A stretch of 13,047 bases of DNA, taken from assembly GCA_949739465.1 (NCBI GenBank), contig CATIYQ010000080.1, forward strand, positions 1-13,047, given 5' to 3'. This document shows positions 5,248 to 12,989 of this stretch, in pieces (position 1 is the first letter of the stretch; each line of letters begins with the position of its first letter). The DNA comes from an uncultured Peptococcaceae bacterium (GTDB lineage Bacteria; Bacillota; Dehalobacteriia; UBA4068; JAAVYR01). Position numbers and translations under genes: made by a program. The notes beneath the pieces were generated by a model. The model saw nothing but the letters and a program-made list of their open reading frames with translations. It did not search any database and was not told the origin of the DNA.

Positions 5248-7182
5248 ATGGCGGAAGATAAAAACCAAAATATATCCCAGGACGGTTCTGATTACGGCGC
5301 CAGTCAAATCCAGATTTTAGAGGGTTTGGAAGCGGTGCGGAAACGTCCGGGGATGTATATCGGGACGACCAGCAGCCGTGGGCTGCACCATTTAGTTTAT
5401 GAAATCGTGGATAACAGCATCGACGAAGCCCTTGCGGGATACTGCGACCATATTGATATTGTCATTCATAAAGATGAAAGTATATCTGTTGCAGATAACG
5501 GACGGGGGATTCCGGTGGATATCCACCCGAAAACAGGCAAATCTGCAGCGGAAGCGGCGCTCACTATGCTCCATGCCGGCGGGAAATTCGGCGGCGGGGG
5601 CTACAAAGTATCCGGCGGTCTTCACGGGGTAGGCTTAAGCGTGGTAAACGCGCTATCTGCCTGGCTTACGGTGCAGATAGACAAGGACGGCTATCGCTAC
5701 ACCCAGAGCTATGAACGGGGGAAACCTACCAGCGAACTGGTGAAGGGAGAAGCGGTGACCACTTCCGGGACGACGGTACGGTTTCGCGCCGATGATGAGA
5801 TTTTCCAAGAAGGGACCATCTTCCATAAAGAATCTCTCTTACAGCGGTTAAGAGAACTGGCCTTCTTAAACAAGGGGGTAGAGATTTTCCTCCGGGACGA
5901 ACGGGAAGATTGGGAACAGCTTTTCTGCTTTGACGGCGGTATCCAGGACTTTGTGGAATATTTAAATAAATCCAAAGACGCCCTACACCCGGTTGTTTAT
6001 TTTGCTGGGGAAAAGGACAGCGTTCAATATGAAGTGGCGCTTCAATATACGGACGGTTACAGTGAAAATATTTTCTCTTATGTAAATAACATTCATACCC
6101 AGGAAGGCGGTACCCATGAAGTGGGCTTCAAGACTGCTCTTACCAGGGTAATTAACGACTATGCTAGACGGCTGAACATCTTAAAGGACAGCAATGCTAA
6201 CTTAAGCGGGGAAGACGTGCGGGAAGGTCTCACAGCTGTTGTCAGTGTGAAGGTGTTGGAACCCCAATTTGAAGGGCAGACCAAAACCAAGCTGGGCAAC
6301 AGCGAAGTTCGCGGCATTGTCGATGGGGCTGTTACCGAACAGTTGGGAACATATTTTGAAGAAAATCCTGCTCAGACCAAGTCTGTCATCGAAAAAGCAG
6401 TGCAGGCTGCGCGGGCAAGAGAGGCAGCACGAAAAGCACGGGATTTGACCCGCAGACAGAATGCTTTAGAAAAAAGCAGCTTACCGGGGAAATTGGCGGA
6501 CTGCTCTGTGAAAGACCCTGCTTTTTGCGAGCTGTACCTGGTCGAAGGGGATTCGGCAGGCGGCTCTGCCAAACAGGGCAGAGACAGAAGAACCCAAGCC
6601 ATTCTTCCTTTAAGAGGGAAAATCCTTAATGTGGAAAAAGCCCGGTTGGATAAAATCCTCAGCAGTGATGAAATCAAAAATATGATTACAGCTATGGGGA
6701 CGGGCATTTCTGGGGAATTTGATATTTCTAAAGCTCGTTATCATAAACTGATTATCATGACCGATGCCGACGTGGACGGGGCGCATATCCGCACCCTGCT
6801 TCTTACCTTCTTCTTCCGCTATATGCGTCCTCTTATCGACGCAGGGTATGTGTATATCGCCCAACCTCCCCTCTTTAAGGCGAAGCTCAAGGGTGGCAAG
6901 GAAGAACACTATTGCTATAAAGAAGAGGAGTTGGAAGAATTTTTCCAGGGAAAAGACCGGGAAAAATACGATGTGCAACGGTATAAAGGTCTTGGTGAAA
7001 TGAACCCGGAACAGTTGTGGGAAACTACCATGAACCCGGAAACCAGAACCCTCCTCCAGGCAACGGTAGAAGACGCCATTGCGGCAGACGAAATCTTCAC
7101 CTTGCTGATGGGGGACAAGGTAGAACCAAGACGGGCGTTTATTGAAGAAAATGCTACTTACGCCAGATACTTGGATTTTTAG
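5248..7182 (+). CDS. gyrB: DNA gyrase subunit B
   Basis: ATPase subunit of DNA gyrase, which with GyrA forms the A2B2 enzyme that introduces negative supercoils into DNA. Complete at 644 residues, the Gram-positive length, without the C-terminal insert of proteobacterial GyrB. Order: GHKL ATPase domain (about 20-235) with Y-E-I-V-D-N-S-I-D-E-A (51-61; Glu52 catalytic, Asn56 for Mg2+), D-N-G-R-G-I-P (83-89) and G-G-L-H-G-V-G (123-129). A transducer domain follows, with Q-T-K-T-K-L-G (344-350; Lys348 contacts ATP). The TOPRIM domain has V-E-G-D-S-A-G-G (432-439; Glu433 metal-binding) and the D-A-D-V-D triad (506-510). The tail has Q-R-Y-K-G-L-G-E-M-N (577-586). The ATG has AAGGAG 12 bases upstream. 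gyrA follows after 30 bases with its own ribosome binding site, forming an operon. Not parE, because the adjacent partner is a GyrA with a GyrA box. Confidence 0.98.
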   Translation: MAEDKNQNISQDGSDYGASQIQILEGLEAVRKRPGMYIGTTSSRGLHHLVYEIVDNSIDEALAGYCDHIDIVIHKDESISVADNGRGIPVDIHPKTGKSAAEAALTMLHAGGKFGGGGYKVSGGLHGVGLSVVNALSAWLTVQIDKDGYRYTQSYERGKPTSELVKGEAVTTSGTTVRFRADDEIFQEGTIFHKESLLQRLRELAFLNKGVEIFLRDEREDWEQLFCFDGGIQDFVEYLNKSKDALHPVVYFAGEKDSVQYEVALQYTDGYSENIFSYVNNIHTQEGGTHEVGFKTALTRVINDYARRLNILKDSNANLSGEDVREGLTAVVSVKVLEPQFEGQTKTKLGNSEVRGIVDGAVTEQLGTYFEENPAQTKSVIEKAVQAARAREAARKARDLTRRQNALEKSSLPGKLADCSVKDPAFCELYLVEGDSAGGSAKQGRDRRTQAILPLRGKILNVEKARLDKILSSDEIKNMITAMGTGISGEFDISKARYHKLIIMTDADVDGAHIRTLLLTFFFRYMRPLIDAGYVYIAQPPLFKAKLKGGKEEHYCYKEEELEEFFQGKDREKYDVQRYKGLGEMNPEQLWETTMNPETRTLLQATVEDAIAADEIFTLLMGDKVEPRRAFIEENATYARYLDF

Positions 7183-7212
7183 AGCGTTTGGTTTTGTAGG
7201 AGGAACATCATA

Positions 7213-9708
7213 ATGGAAGAATTTATCAATGGCAAAATTGTTCCCGTCAATGTAGAGCGGGAAATGAAGGATTCCTATATCGAATATGCCATGAGTGTTA
7301 TTGTCGGGCGGGCATTGCCCGACGTGCGGGACGGCTTAAAGCCCGTTCACCGTCGGGTGCTTTACTCCATGTATGAACAAGGGGTAACGCCGGATAAACC
7401 TCATAAAAAATCTGCCCGTGTGGTTGGGGACGTTTTAGGGAAGTATCACCCACACGGCGATACGGCAGTATATGATACTATCGTTCGTTTAGCCCAGGAC
7501 TTTTCTCTCAGAATGCCTCTCGTAGACGGTCACGGGAACTTTGGTTCTGTAGACGGCGACTCGGCGGCAGCCATGCGTTATACGGAAGTTCGTATGCAGA
7601 AAATCGCCCTGGAAATGATGACGGACCTGAATAAAGACACTGTTGACTTTATGCCCAACTATGACGGCGACGACCAAGAACCCACAGTGCTCCCTGCCCG
7701 TTTTCCAAATTTATTGGTCAACGGCTCGTCGGGGATTGCTGTCGGTATGGCGACTAACATCCCCCCCCACAACTTAGGGGAAGTCATCGACGGGGTGGTC
7801 GCTTTAATCGATAACCCAGATATTGATATTAAAGGGTTGCGGCAGTATATCAAAGGACCAGACTTTCCTACTGCCGGCATTATCTTAGGTACAGATGGCA
7901 TTGCCTCTGCTTATGAAACAGGACGAGGCGCTATCCGTGTGCGGGCGCGTTCTGTCATTGAGCAGATGTCCAACGGTAAGCAGCGGATTATCGTAACGGA
8001 GCTGCCCTATCAGGTGAATAAAGCTCGCTTAATCGAACGCATTGCAGAACTGGTGCGGGATAAGAAAATTGACGGCATTACCGATCTCAGGGACGAAAGT
8101 GACCGGGAAGGTATGCGGGTCGTTATTGAGTTGCGTCGTGATGTTAACGGCAATGTTATCTTAAACCAGCTTTATAAACACACCCAAATGCAGGAAACCT
8201 TCGGCGCCATTATGCTGGCATTGGTAGACGGTGTGCCCCGGGTGTTGAACTTAAAGCAGATTTTAACTCACTATATTAAGCACCAAGAAGAGGTCATTGT
8301 TCGCCGCAGTCGTTTTGATTTAGCCAAGGCGGAAGCGCGGGCCCATATTGTAGAAGGGTTAAAAATTGCCTTAGACTTCATCGACGAAGTGGTAGCGACT
8401 ATTCGCTCTGCTGCCTCTACTGCCGAAGCCAAGGAAAAACTCATGGCGCGCTTTGGTCTTTCGGAAAAGCAAACCCAGGCAATTTTAGAAATGCGTTTGC
8501 GGGCGCTTACCGGCTTGGAACGGGAAAAGCTGGAAGATGAATACAGAGAGCTCATTAAAACCATTGCTTATCTCCAGGAAGTGCTCAGCAATGAACAGCT
8601 GGTACTTTCTATCGTCAAAGAAGAAATCACTACCATCAAAGAAAAATTCGGTGATGAAAGAAGAACGGTTATTACCTATGATGACGGAGATTTGTCTGTG
8701 GAAGATTTAATCGCCGATGAAGACGTGGTCATCACCATTACCAATAATGGGTACATCAAGCGTATCCCTGCAAACACTTATCGTCAGCAGAAACGGGGCG
8801 GCAGAGGAGTAACTGCCATGTCTACCAAACAGGAAGACTTTGTAGATAAGCTCTTTATCACCACTACCCACAACTATCTGATGTTCTTTACGGATAAGGG
8901 TAAGTGCTTCCGCTTGAAAGTCCATGAAATCCCTGAAGCGGGACGGACGGCTAAAGGGACGGCTCTGGTGAACCTCTTAAATCTTACCGGGGAAGACGAG
9001 GTAACGGCAGTGATTCCCGTAAAACAATTTACCGAGGACTATTATCTTTTTATGGCAACAGCCCAAGGCACTGTGAAGAAGAGTCTCTTAACCGACTATG
9101 ACTCCTCTCGCCGCGACGGACTCCAGGCCATCAAGCTGGACGACGGCGACCGTCTCATCGGTGTGAAATTGACCAAGGGCGATGAAGAAATTATCCTCTC
9201 TACGGCAGACGGTGCGGCTATCCGTTTCTCTGAAGAGGACGTTCGTCCTATGGGCAGAGTTACCCGTGGGGTAAGAGGCATTCGTCTCTCGGACGACGAC
9301 TATGTAGTCAGCATGGACACCGTCCAGGAAGGCGGCGAACTTCTGGTTGTTTCCGAACGGGGCTATGGCAAACGGACGCCAATAAAAGACTTCCGTCAGA
9401 CCGGTCGGGGCGGCAAAGGGGTATTTGCCCTTCGCTGCAATGAAAAGACGGGGAAACTTGCTGCTATCGAAGTGGTGCGTCCCGGCGATGAAATGATGAT
9501 TATGTCCAGAGAAGGCATTATCATCCGCATCAATGTGGACGATATTTCTCAACAAGGGCGCTATGCTCATGGGGTTACCCTTATCCGCTTAGGTGAGGGA
9601 GACGCTGTTATTGACATGGCAAAAGTCATCGGTGGCAAAGATGACCCAACGGAAAAGGACGATGAAACGGGAGAGCCAATCAGCCAGGAAGAATTACCAT
9701 TGCAATAA
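7213..9708 (+). CDS. gyrA: DNA gyrase subunit A
   Basis: DNA cleavage and wrapping subunit of gyrase, 831 residues, complete. The winged-helix and tower domains come first, with the catalytic tyrosine Tyr123 in A-A-M-R-Y-T-E-V-R. The quinolone-resistance region G-K-Y-H-P-H-G-D-T-A-V-Y-D (76-88) has Thr84 at the E. coli Ser83 position and Asp88 at the Asp87 position. A helical coiled section at about 365-490 precedes the C-terminal beta-pinwheel (about 505-805). The GyrA box Q-K-R-G-G-R-G (526-532), needed for wrapping, confirms gyrase rather than ParC. A related Q-T-G-R-G-G-K-G lies in a later blade. The end is acidic (D-D-P-T-E-K-D-D-E-T), as is common. The start ATG has AGGAGG 10 bases upstream and lies 30 bases after gyrB. 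A strong terminator follows directly. Confidence 0.98.
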   Translation: MEEFINGKIVPVNVEREMKDSYIEYAMSVIVGRALPDVRDGLKPVHRRVLYSMYEQGVTPDKPHKKSARVVGDVLGKYHPHGDTAVYDTIVRLAQDFSLRMPLVDGHGNFGSVDGDSAAAMRYTEVRMQKIALEMMTDLNKDTVDFMPNYDGDDQEPTVLPARFPNLLVNGSSGIAVGMATNIPPHNLGEVIDGVVALIDNPDIDIKGLRQYIKGPDFPTAGIILGTDGIASAYETGRGAIRVRARSVIEQMSNGKQRIIVTELPYQVNKARLIERIAELVRDKKIDGITDLRDESDREGMRVVIELRRDVNGNVILNQLYKHTQMQETFGAIMLALVDGVPRVLNLKQILTHYIKHQEEVIVRRSRFDLAKAEARAHIVEGLKIALDFIDEVVATIRSAASTAEAKEKLMARFGLSEKQTQAILEMRLRALTGLEREKLEDEYRELIKTIAYLQEVLSNEQLVLSIVKEEITTIKEKFGDERRTVITYDDGDLSVEDLIADEDVVITITNNGYIKRIPANTYRQQKRGGRGVTAMSTKQEDFVDKLFITTTHNYLMFFTDKGKCFRLKVHEIPEAGRTAKGTALVNLLNLTGEDEVTAVIPVKQFTEDYYLFMATAQGTVKKSLLTDYDSSRRDGLQAIKLDDGDRLIGVKLTKGDEEIILSTADGAAIRFSEEDVRPMGRVTRGVRGIRLSDDDYVVSMDTVQEGGELLVVSERGYGKRTPIKDFRQTGRGGKGVFALRCNEKTGKLAAIEVVRPGDEMMIMSREGIIIRINVDDISQQGRYAHGVTLIRLGEGDAVIDMAKVIGGKDDPTEKDDETGEPISQEELPLQ

Positions 9709-9714
9709 GACCAT

Positions 9715-9756
9715 AAAAAAGAGACTGCAAATATTTGCAGTCTCTTTTTTTATTTC
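9715..9756. terminator. Bidirectional terminator between gyrA and degV
   Basis: A perfect self-complementary stretch from 9715 to 9750: six A, GAGACTGCAAAT, its complement ATTTGCAGTCTC, then six T. The T-run extends past the stem. It lies 6 bases after the gyrA stop and 15 before the stop of the convergent DegV gene, so it should end both transcripts. It shares the GACTGCAA stem core with the terminators at 205 and 441. Confidence 0.9.
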
Positions 9757-9765
9757 ATCAATTAG

Positions 9766-10617
9766 TTAGTAGGAGATGATAATGCCGCCCTCATTGGCAT
9801 AAAGGGTGGAAAGCCCGCCTGTTTTGATGATGTGGATTTGGCGGAAGTTGTAGCGTTTTTCTGCTTCGACTTTGATATAATTTGCCCGTTCTTCATTGTT
9901 GCAGTGGGCGATGACTAGGATTCGTTCGCTAATATTGCTGCAAGTCTCGCCGATGACGGCAATCATACGGTCGATGGCTCGTTTGCTGCCGCGGATTTTC
10001 TCTTTGAGACAGATTTGCCCATTATCTGCGCCCATCAACGGTTTAATGGCGAGAAGTGAGGCGAAATGTCCGGCGAGCTTGCTCATTCTGCCGTTTTTAA
10101 TCAGGTTGCTCAAATCCTCCAGCACAAAGAAGGTGTTCATTTCTTTGCTGATAAAGTGTTCTGTTTTCTCGATGATGGCATGCCAATCCATACCTTGCTG
10201 CAACAGCTCTTTGAGCTTTAAATAAACCAGCACTTGTCCGGTAGAGGCGCTTAAGGAATCAAACACGTGAATGTTTTTTTCAGCGTCTTCTTGTTCTACC
10301 ATTTCCTTGGCAAGGACGGCGCTGTTATACGCGCCGCTTAAATGGCTGGTAATGATAATGGCGAAAGTGTTTTTCGCCTGGCGAAATTTCTCCGCAAAAA
10401 GTCCCGGCGACGGGCAGGCAGATTGGGGCGGCTCACTGTGGTCCTTCATTTCTTGGATAAATTGCTCCATATCCATAGAGCCGTCGTCAGTAAAGGATTT
10501 ATCGCTGAAGGAAATGGAAAACGGCACGGCATAGGTAGGATAGGTTGTCTTCATATCTTCGTTTAAGTCGCAGCAGCTGTCCACAACAAATTGAAATTCT
10601 TGTTCGTAATTGGTCAT
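9766..10617 (-). CDS. DegV family fatty-acid-binding protein (FakB-like)
   Basis: DegV proteins bind a fatty acid in a deep pocket. The FakB members present it to the kinase FakA for phosphorylation and entry into phospholipid synthesis. At 283 residues the length is typical. Visible signatures are V-D-S-C-C-D-L (12-18), S-H-L-S-G-A-Y-N-S-A (91-100, the lipid-carboxylate loop), F-V-L-E-D-L-S-N-L-I-K-N-G-R-M-S (164-179), I-K-P (191-193), I-A-H-C (236-239) and T-G-G-L-S-T-L-Y-A-N-E-G-G (266-278), a variant of the usual C-terminal glycine-rich motif. No fakA is present in the window, so the role in fatty-acid activation is by family only. The ATG has GGGAGGA 6 bases upstream, and a candidate promoter lies at 10671-10699. 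It is convergent with gyrA. Confidence 0.93.
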   Translation of the reverse strand: MTNYEQEFQFVVDSCCDLNEDMKTTYPTYAVPFSISFSDKSFTDDGSMDMEQFIQEMKDHSEPPQSACPSPGLFAEKFRQAKNTFAIIITSHLSGAYNSAVLAKEMVEQEDAEKNIHVFDSLSASTGQVLVYLKLKELLQQGMDWHAIIEKTEHFISKEMNTFFVLEDLSNLIKNGRMSKLAGHFASLLAIKPLMGADNGQICLKEKIRGSKRAIDRMIAVIGETCSNISERILVIAHCNNEERANYIKVEAEKRYNFRQIHIIKTGGLSTLYANEGGIIISY

Positions 10618-10670
10618 AATCGTTCCTCCCTGTCTATGTCCATAGCCGTATCCATCTTATGGTTACTCTT

Positions 10671-10699
10671 ATCATACAATGAAAATGGGAAAAGTGCAA
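10671..10699 (-). promoter_or_regulatory. Candidate promoter of the DegV-family gene
   Basis: On the minus strand TTGCAC (10694-10699), 17 bases, then TATGAT (10671-10676; one mismatch to the -10 consensus). It lies between the phosphoesterase gene and degV. No terminator separates these two genes, so read-through from upstream is also possible. Confidence 0.5.
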
Positions 10700-10709
10700 A
10701 TGCATAGGG

Positions 10710-11594
10710 CTATTTCAAATAAATGGTAACAATTTCCGGTACATTAAAGAAGCGAATGGGCACGTGGGTGCTGCCAATGCCGGTAGTGACGAAAACAGGG
10801 GTGTTTGCATCATTCGGCTCGTCTTTGTGATACCATCCCCGGATATAATGCTTGGCATAAGGTGGTGTGATGAGCTGTTGGCAAAAGGGCAGCCGTACCT
10901 GTCCGCCGTGGCTGTGACCGGCGATAAAGAGATGAACGGGAAGATTTGGTTGGATTTCGTCAATCATATCCGGTTCGTGGGCGATGAGGATTTGTAAACT
11001 CCCGGCGGCAAGACCGGCAAAGGCAGGCTCTGGGTCGGGGTAGCCTAGCATACAGTCGTCCAGCCCAATCATATTCACCTGATGTCCGTTGACGGTGATG
11101 GTTTTATGGCTGTTTTGCAGCACGGTAAAGCCTGCCTCCGTCATGATTTTGGGGTAGTCCCACTGTCCCATAGCGCCTAAGTCGTGATTGCCGAAGACAG
11201 CGAATTTGCCGTATTTCGCTTTTGTCTTGCCGAGAGCCGCGACAATGGCGGCGCGGTGGGCTTCTCCTTCGGGGTTCTCTTTAATGTAGTTCTGATAGTT
11301 GTCGATTAAATCTCCTAGGAAAATGAGAACGTCATATTCTTGGTCGTTGATTTGGGTGACTGCTTTTTCTAACTGCTCCGGCGTGTAATAAAAACCCAGG
11401 TGTGTATCGGAAAAAACGCCGATTTTTAGTCCTGCGAGGGATTTGGCGGGAGCAGGCAGGGAGAGTGTGGTTTCTTTGGTAATGAGGAGCTTCGGCTCTA
11501 TATATCTGCCATAGAGATAAGCACCGGCAAGGAAGAGGGCGCATAGGATAAAAATATGAAAAAATAGCTTTCGTCGTAATCGTTTCAATAACAT
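10710..11594 (-). CDS. Membrane-anchored metallophosphoesterase (YkuE/YaeI-type)
   Basis: A calcineurin-like phosphoesterase of the YkuE/YaeI type. From the preferred ATG at 11594 it has 294 residues: a basic N-terminus (L-L-K-R-L-R-R-K) and one membrane helix at about 12-29, then the enzyme domain. Metal-binding motifs are all present in order: F-S-D-T-H-L-G (61-67), G-D-L-I-D-N (94-99), F-G-N-H-D (134-138), A-H-E-P-D (205-209) and G-H-S-H-G-G-Q-V-R-L-P (226-236). The domain is expected outside the membrane. Relatives hydrolyse phosphodiester or UDP-linked lipid substrates; the one here is unknown. The start is uncertain: AGGTGA lies 4 bases before 11594, whereas the in-frame ATG at 11621 has no ribosome binding site. 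The gene lies 92 bases upstream of degV on the same strand. Confidence 0.92.
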   Translation of the reverse strand: MLLKRLRRKLFFHIFILCALFLAGAYLYGRYIEPKLLITKETTLSLPAPAKSLAGLKIGVFSDTHLGFYYTPEQLEKAVTQINDQEYDVLIFLGDLIDNYQNYIKENPEGEAHRAAIVAALGKTKAKYGKFAVFGNHDLGAMGQWDYPKIMTEAGFTVLQNSHKTITVNGHQVNMIGLDDCMLGYPDPEPAFAGLAAGSLQILIAHEPDMIDEIQPNLPVHLFIAGHSHGGQVRLPFCQQLITPPYAKHYIRGWYHKDEPNDANTPVFVTTGIGSTHVPIRFFNVPEIVTIYLK

Positions 11595-11648
11595 ATTGTC
11601 ACCTGATATCATTTTATTCATAAATTATTCAAAAAATCGCTGTCTATA

Positions 11649-11677
11649 AGTATATGGTGTTTTTTACAAAATAGAAA
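11649..11677 (-). promoter_or_regulatory. Possible promoter of the metallophosphoesterase gene
   Basis: On the minus strand TTTCTA (11672-11677), 17 bases, TATACT (11649-11654). The -10 is good and the -35 is weak. The region is very AT-rich, so this is tentative. Confidence 0.35.
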
Positions 11678-11729
11678 GAAAAATTTTCTTAAATGCGTGA
11701 TTTTTTTGCGACGGGAGTATGGGGCTATG

Positions 11730-11734
11730 GGAGG
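11730..11734 (+). promoter_or_regulatory. Ribosome binding site that sets the start of the four-helix membrane protein
   Basis: GGAGG lies 8 bases before the ATG at 11743. The in-frame ATG at 11719 has GGGAG only two bases away, too close to work well. Confidence 0.65.
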
Positions 11735-11742
11735 GTGCGGCT

Positions 11743-12183
11743 ATGACGACATGGGAAAATAACTCTGTTAAAAAAGGTGTGAGAGGTTGGCTTTTGTTTG
11801 GACTTACACTGGGCTGCCTTTTGTATGGCGTGGGGTTCTTGTATCTTTTTTCTCAGGTGGATTCTTTGTGGTGCAAAATGGTCAGTGGCGTTTTAGGGGT
11901 GAGCGCTGTTACTTTGTTGCCGGTGCTTTTTGGACTTTGGCGCGAGCGGCTGAGAAGCGACGGCAGAGGAAACGATATTTCTTTGGCGGCGTGGATAGCG
12001 AACGGTTTTTGCACAGTGGGGGCGGTTGCTGTTTTCTCTCTGCCCATATGTTGTCTTTTTGCCAAGGCGGGAGAGACGGCGATTTTTAGTTATACGTTGT
12101 TCCTGGTTCTTTTGTTTCATGCGGCGTTATGGTATGAAGTCTTCATTGCTGGGGGAAAAGATGACGGTGGCAGCTTTTTGTGA
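11743..12183 (+). CDS. Four-helix integral membrane protein of unknown function
   Basis: I do not recognise this gene. From the ATG at 11743 the protein has 146 residues with four predicted membrane helices at about 15-37, 45-66, 82-105 and 114-134. A basic cytoplasmic-type loop (W-R-E-R-L-R-S-D-G-R-G, 66-76) joins helices two and three. The C-terminus is short and polar. The G-V-R-G-W-L-L-F-G-L opening is loosely like small four-helix proteins such as DUF2569, but the match is too weak to assign. Two adjacent cysteines (103-104) lie in helix three. The gene diverges from the phosphoesterase and lies 36 bases before the YkgJ-type gene, so those two are probably co-transcribed. Confidence 0.7.
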   Translation: MTTWENNSVKKGVRGWLLFGLTLGCLLYGVGFLYLFSQVDSLWCKMVSGVLGVSAVTLLPVLFGLWRERLRSDGRGNDISLAAWIANGFCTVGAVAVFSLPICCLFAKAGETAIFSYTLFLVLLFHAALWYEVFIAGGKDDGGSFL

Positions 12184-12205
12184 TAAACTGTCTGTAAGGT
12201 GAAAG

Positions 12206-12214
12206 AAGGAAGGG
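12206..12214 (+). promoter_or_regulatory. Ribosome binding site that sets the YkgJ-type start
   Basis: AAGGAAGGG lies 5 bases before the ATG at 12220. An in-frame GTG at 12199 is not preceded by a good site. Confidence 0.65.
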
Positions 12215-12219
12215 ATTAC

Positions 12220-12921
12220 ATGGCAGTTTGTTATGAGGACGCCCTTTTGTTCCGTCTGGTGTTGTTAGACGGGCAAATCGGCTATGATGTGGAATTACTA
12301 CAAGAGGATGCAACCCTTGCCCAATATCTGGCAGGGTTAAACGCCTTGCAAGAGAAATATTTTGATCAATGCTACGGCTGTGACGGCTGCTGTTGGGAGC
12401 GAGCGCCTCTTAATGGTATCGATATTCTCCGCTATGTGGCGGCTCTTTGGCAGGAGGAAGGGGGACAAGTTCCCTATTCCTTTTTCTTAAAAAACTATGG
12501 TCATATCCATAATGAAGACGGCGTCTTGGATATCTCCCTAAAGCGGGGGGAGGACAGCGCCTGCATATTTTTGGATAAAGGGAAAAAGTGCTGTACGACG
12601 CATAAGTGCCGTTCATTGGTGTGTCAAAGCTATATTTGTATTCCTCAGACGGAGCGGGCGGAGCAGCTGCGGCAGCAGATTGTCAATGGGGGCATTGATG
12701 ACTTGGCACGCCGCTATTACCTGGAATGTCAGGAACAGGGCTTGCCTTTCTTGGTTCACAGTGGGACAGGCGGGGAGATGAATCTTGCCGATTATCCGGA
12801 AAACGGCTTTGCCGGAAAAACCGATTATGAGCAGGTGTTGTTAAAAGAGATTGTCTCTTCGGATTTGTGGGCGGCATTGTGGACGCCTTGCCAAGAACAG
12901 GTGCTAATGATGGAAGAATAG
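12220..12921 (+). CDS. YkgJ-type cysteine-cluster protein (putative metal-binding)
   Basis: A 233-residue soluble protein with the cysteine pattern of the YkgJ/UPF0153 family, thought to bind zinc or an iron-sulfur cluster. The first cluster is C-Y-G-C-D-G-C-C (51-58), a C-x2-C-x2-C-C motif. The second half of the site runs A-C-I-F-L-D-K-G-K-K-C-C-T-T-H-K-C-R-S-L-V-C-Q-S-Y-I-C (114-140). It matches the family pattern C-x-F-L...C-x2-H..R...C, but has two more cysteines than the minimal site. The rest is acidic and mostly helical, with no membrane segment. The molecular role of the family is not established. It follows the four-helix membrane protein by 36 bases, probably in one operon, and a terminator-like hairpin lies 29 bases after the stop. 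Confidence 0.8.
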   Translation: MAVCYEDALLFRLVLLDGQIGYDVELLQEDATLAQYLAGLNALQEKYFDQCYGCDGCCWERAPLNGIDILRYVAALWQEEGGQVPYSFFLKNYGHIHNEDGVLDISLKRGEDSACIFLDKGKKCCTTHKCRSLVCQSYICIPQTERAEQLRQQIVNGGIDDLARRYYLECQEQGLPFLVHSGTGGEMNLADYPENGFAGKTDYEQVLLKEIVSSDLWAALWTPCQEQVLMMEE

Positions 12922-12949
12922 GAAACGGCAGATAAATAGCAGCAAGAGA

Positions 12950-12989
12950 AAGGGATAGAATGTCGACAGGGTTCGACAATCTATCCCTT
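12950..12989 (+). terminator. Terminator-like hairpin after the YkgJ-type gene
   Basis: AAGGGATAGA (12950-12959) pairs with TCTATCCCTT (12980-12989). After one A-A mismatch, TGTCGA (12961-12966) pairs with TCGACA (12973-12978), leaving a six-base loop. The stem is long and stable, but the T-tract after it (GTTTCGTC) is weak. It could also serve as a terminator for a gene beyond the right edge. Confidence 0.6.

Noticed and set aside
6372..6978. Two overlapping antisense open frames inside gyrB
   Set aside because: They follow from codon bias of the TOPRIM region and show no protein-like features of their own.
9088..9570. 160-codon open frame on the minus strand inside gyrA
   Set aside because: It lies wholly antisense to a conserved gene, has no ribosome binding site that stands out and no recognisable domain.
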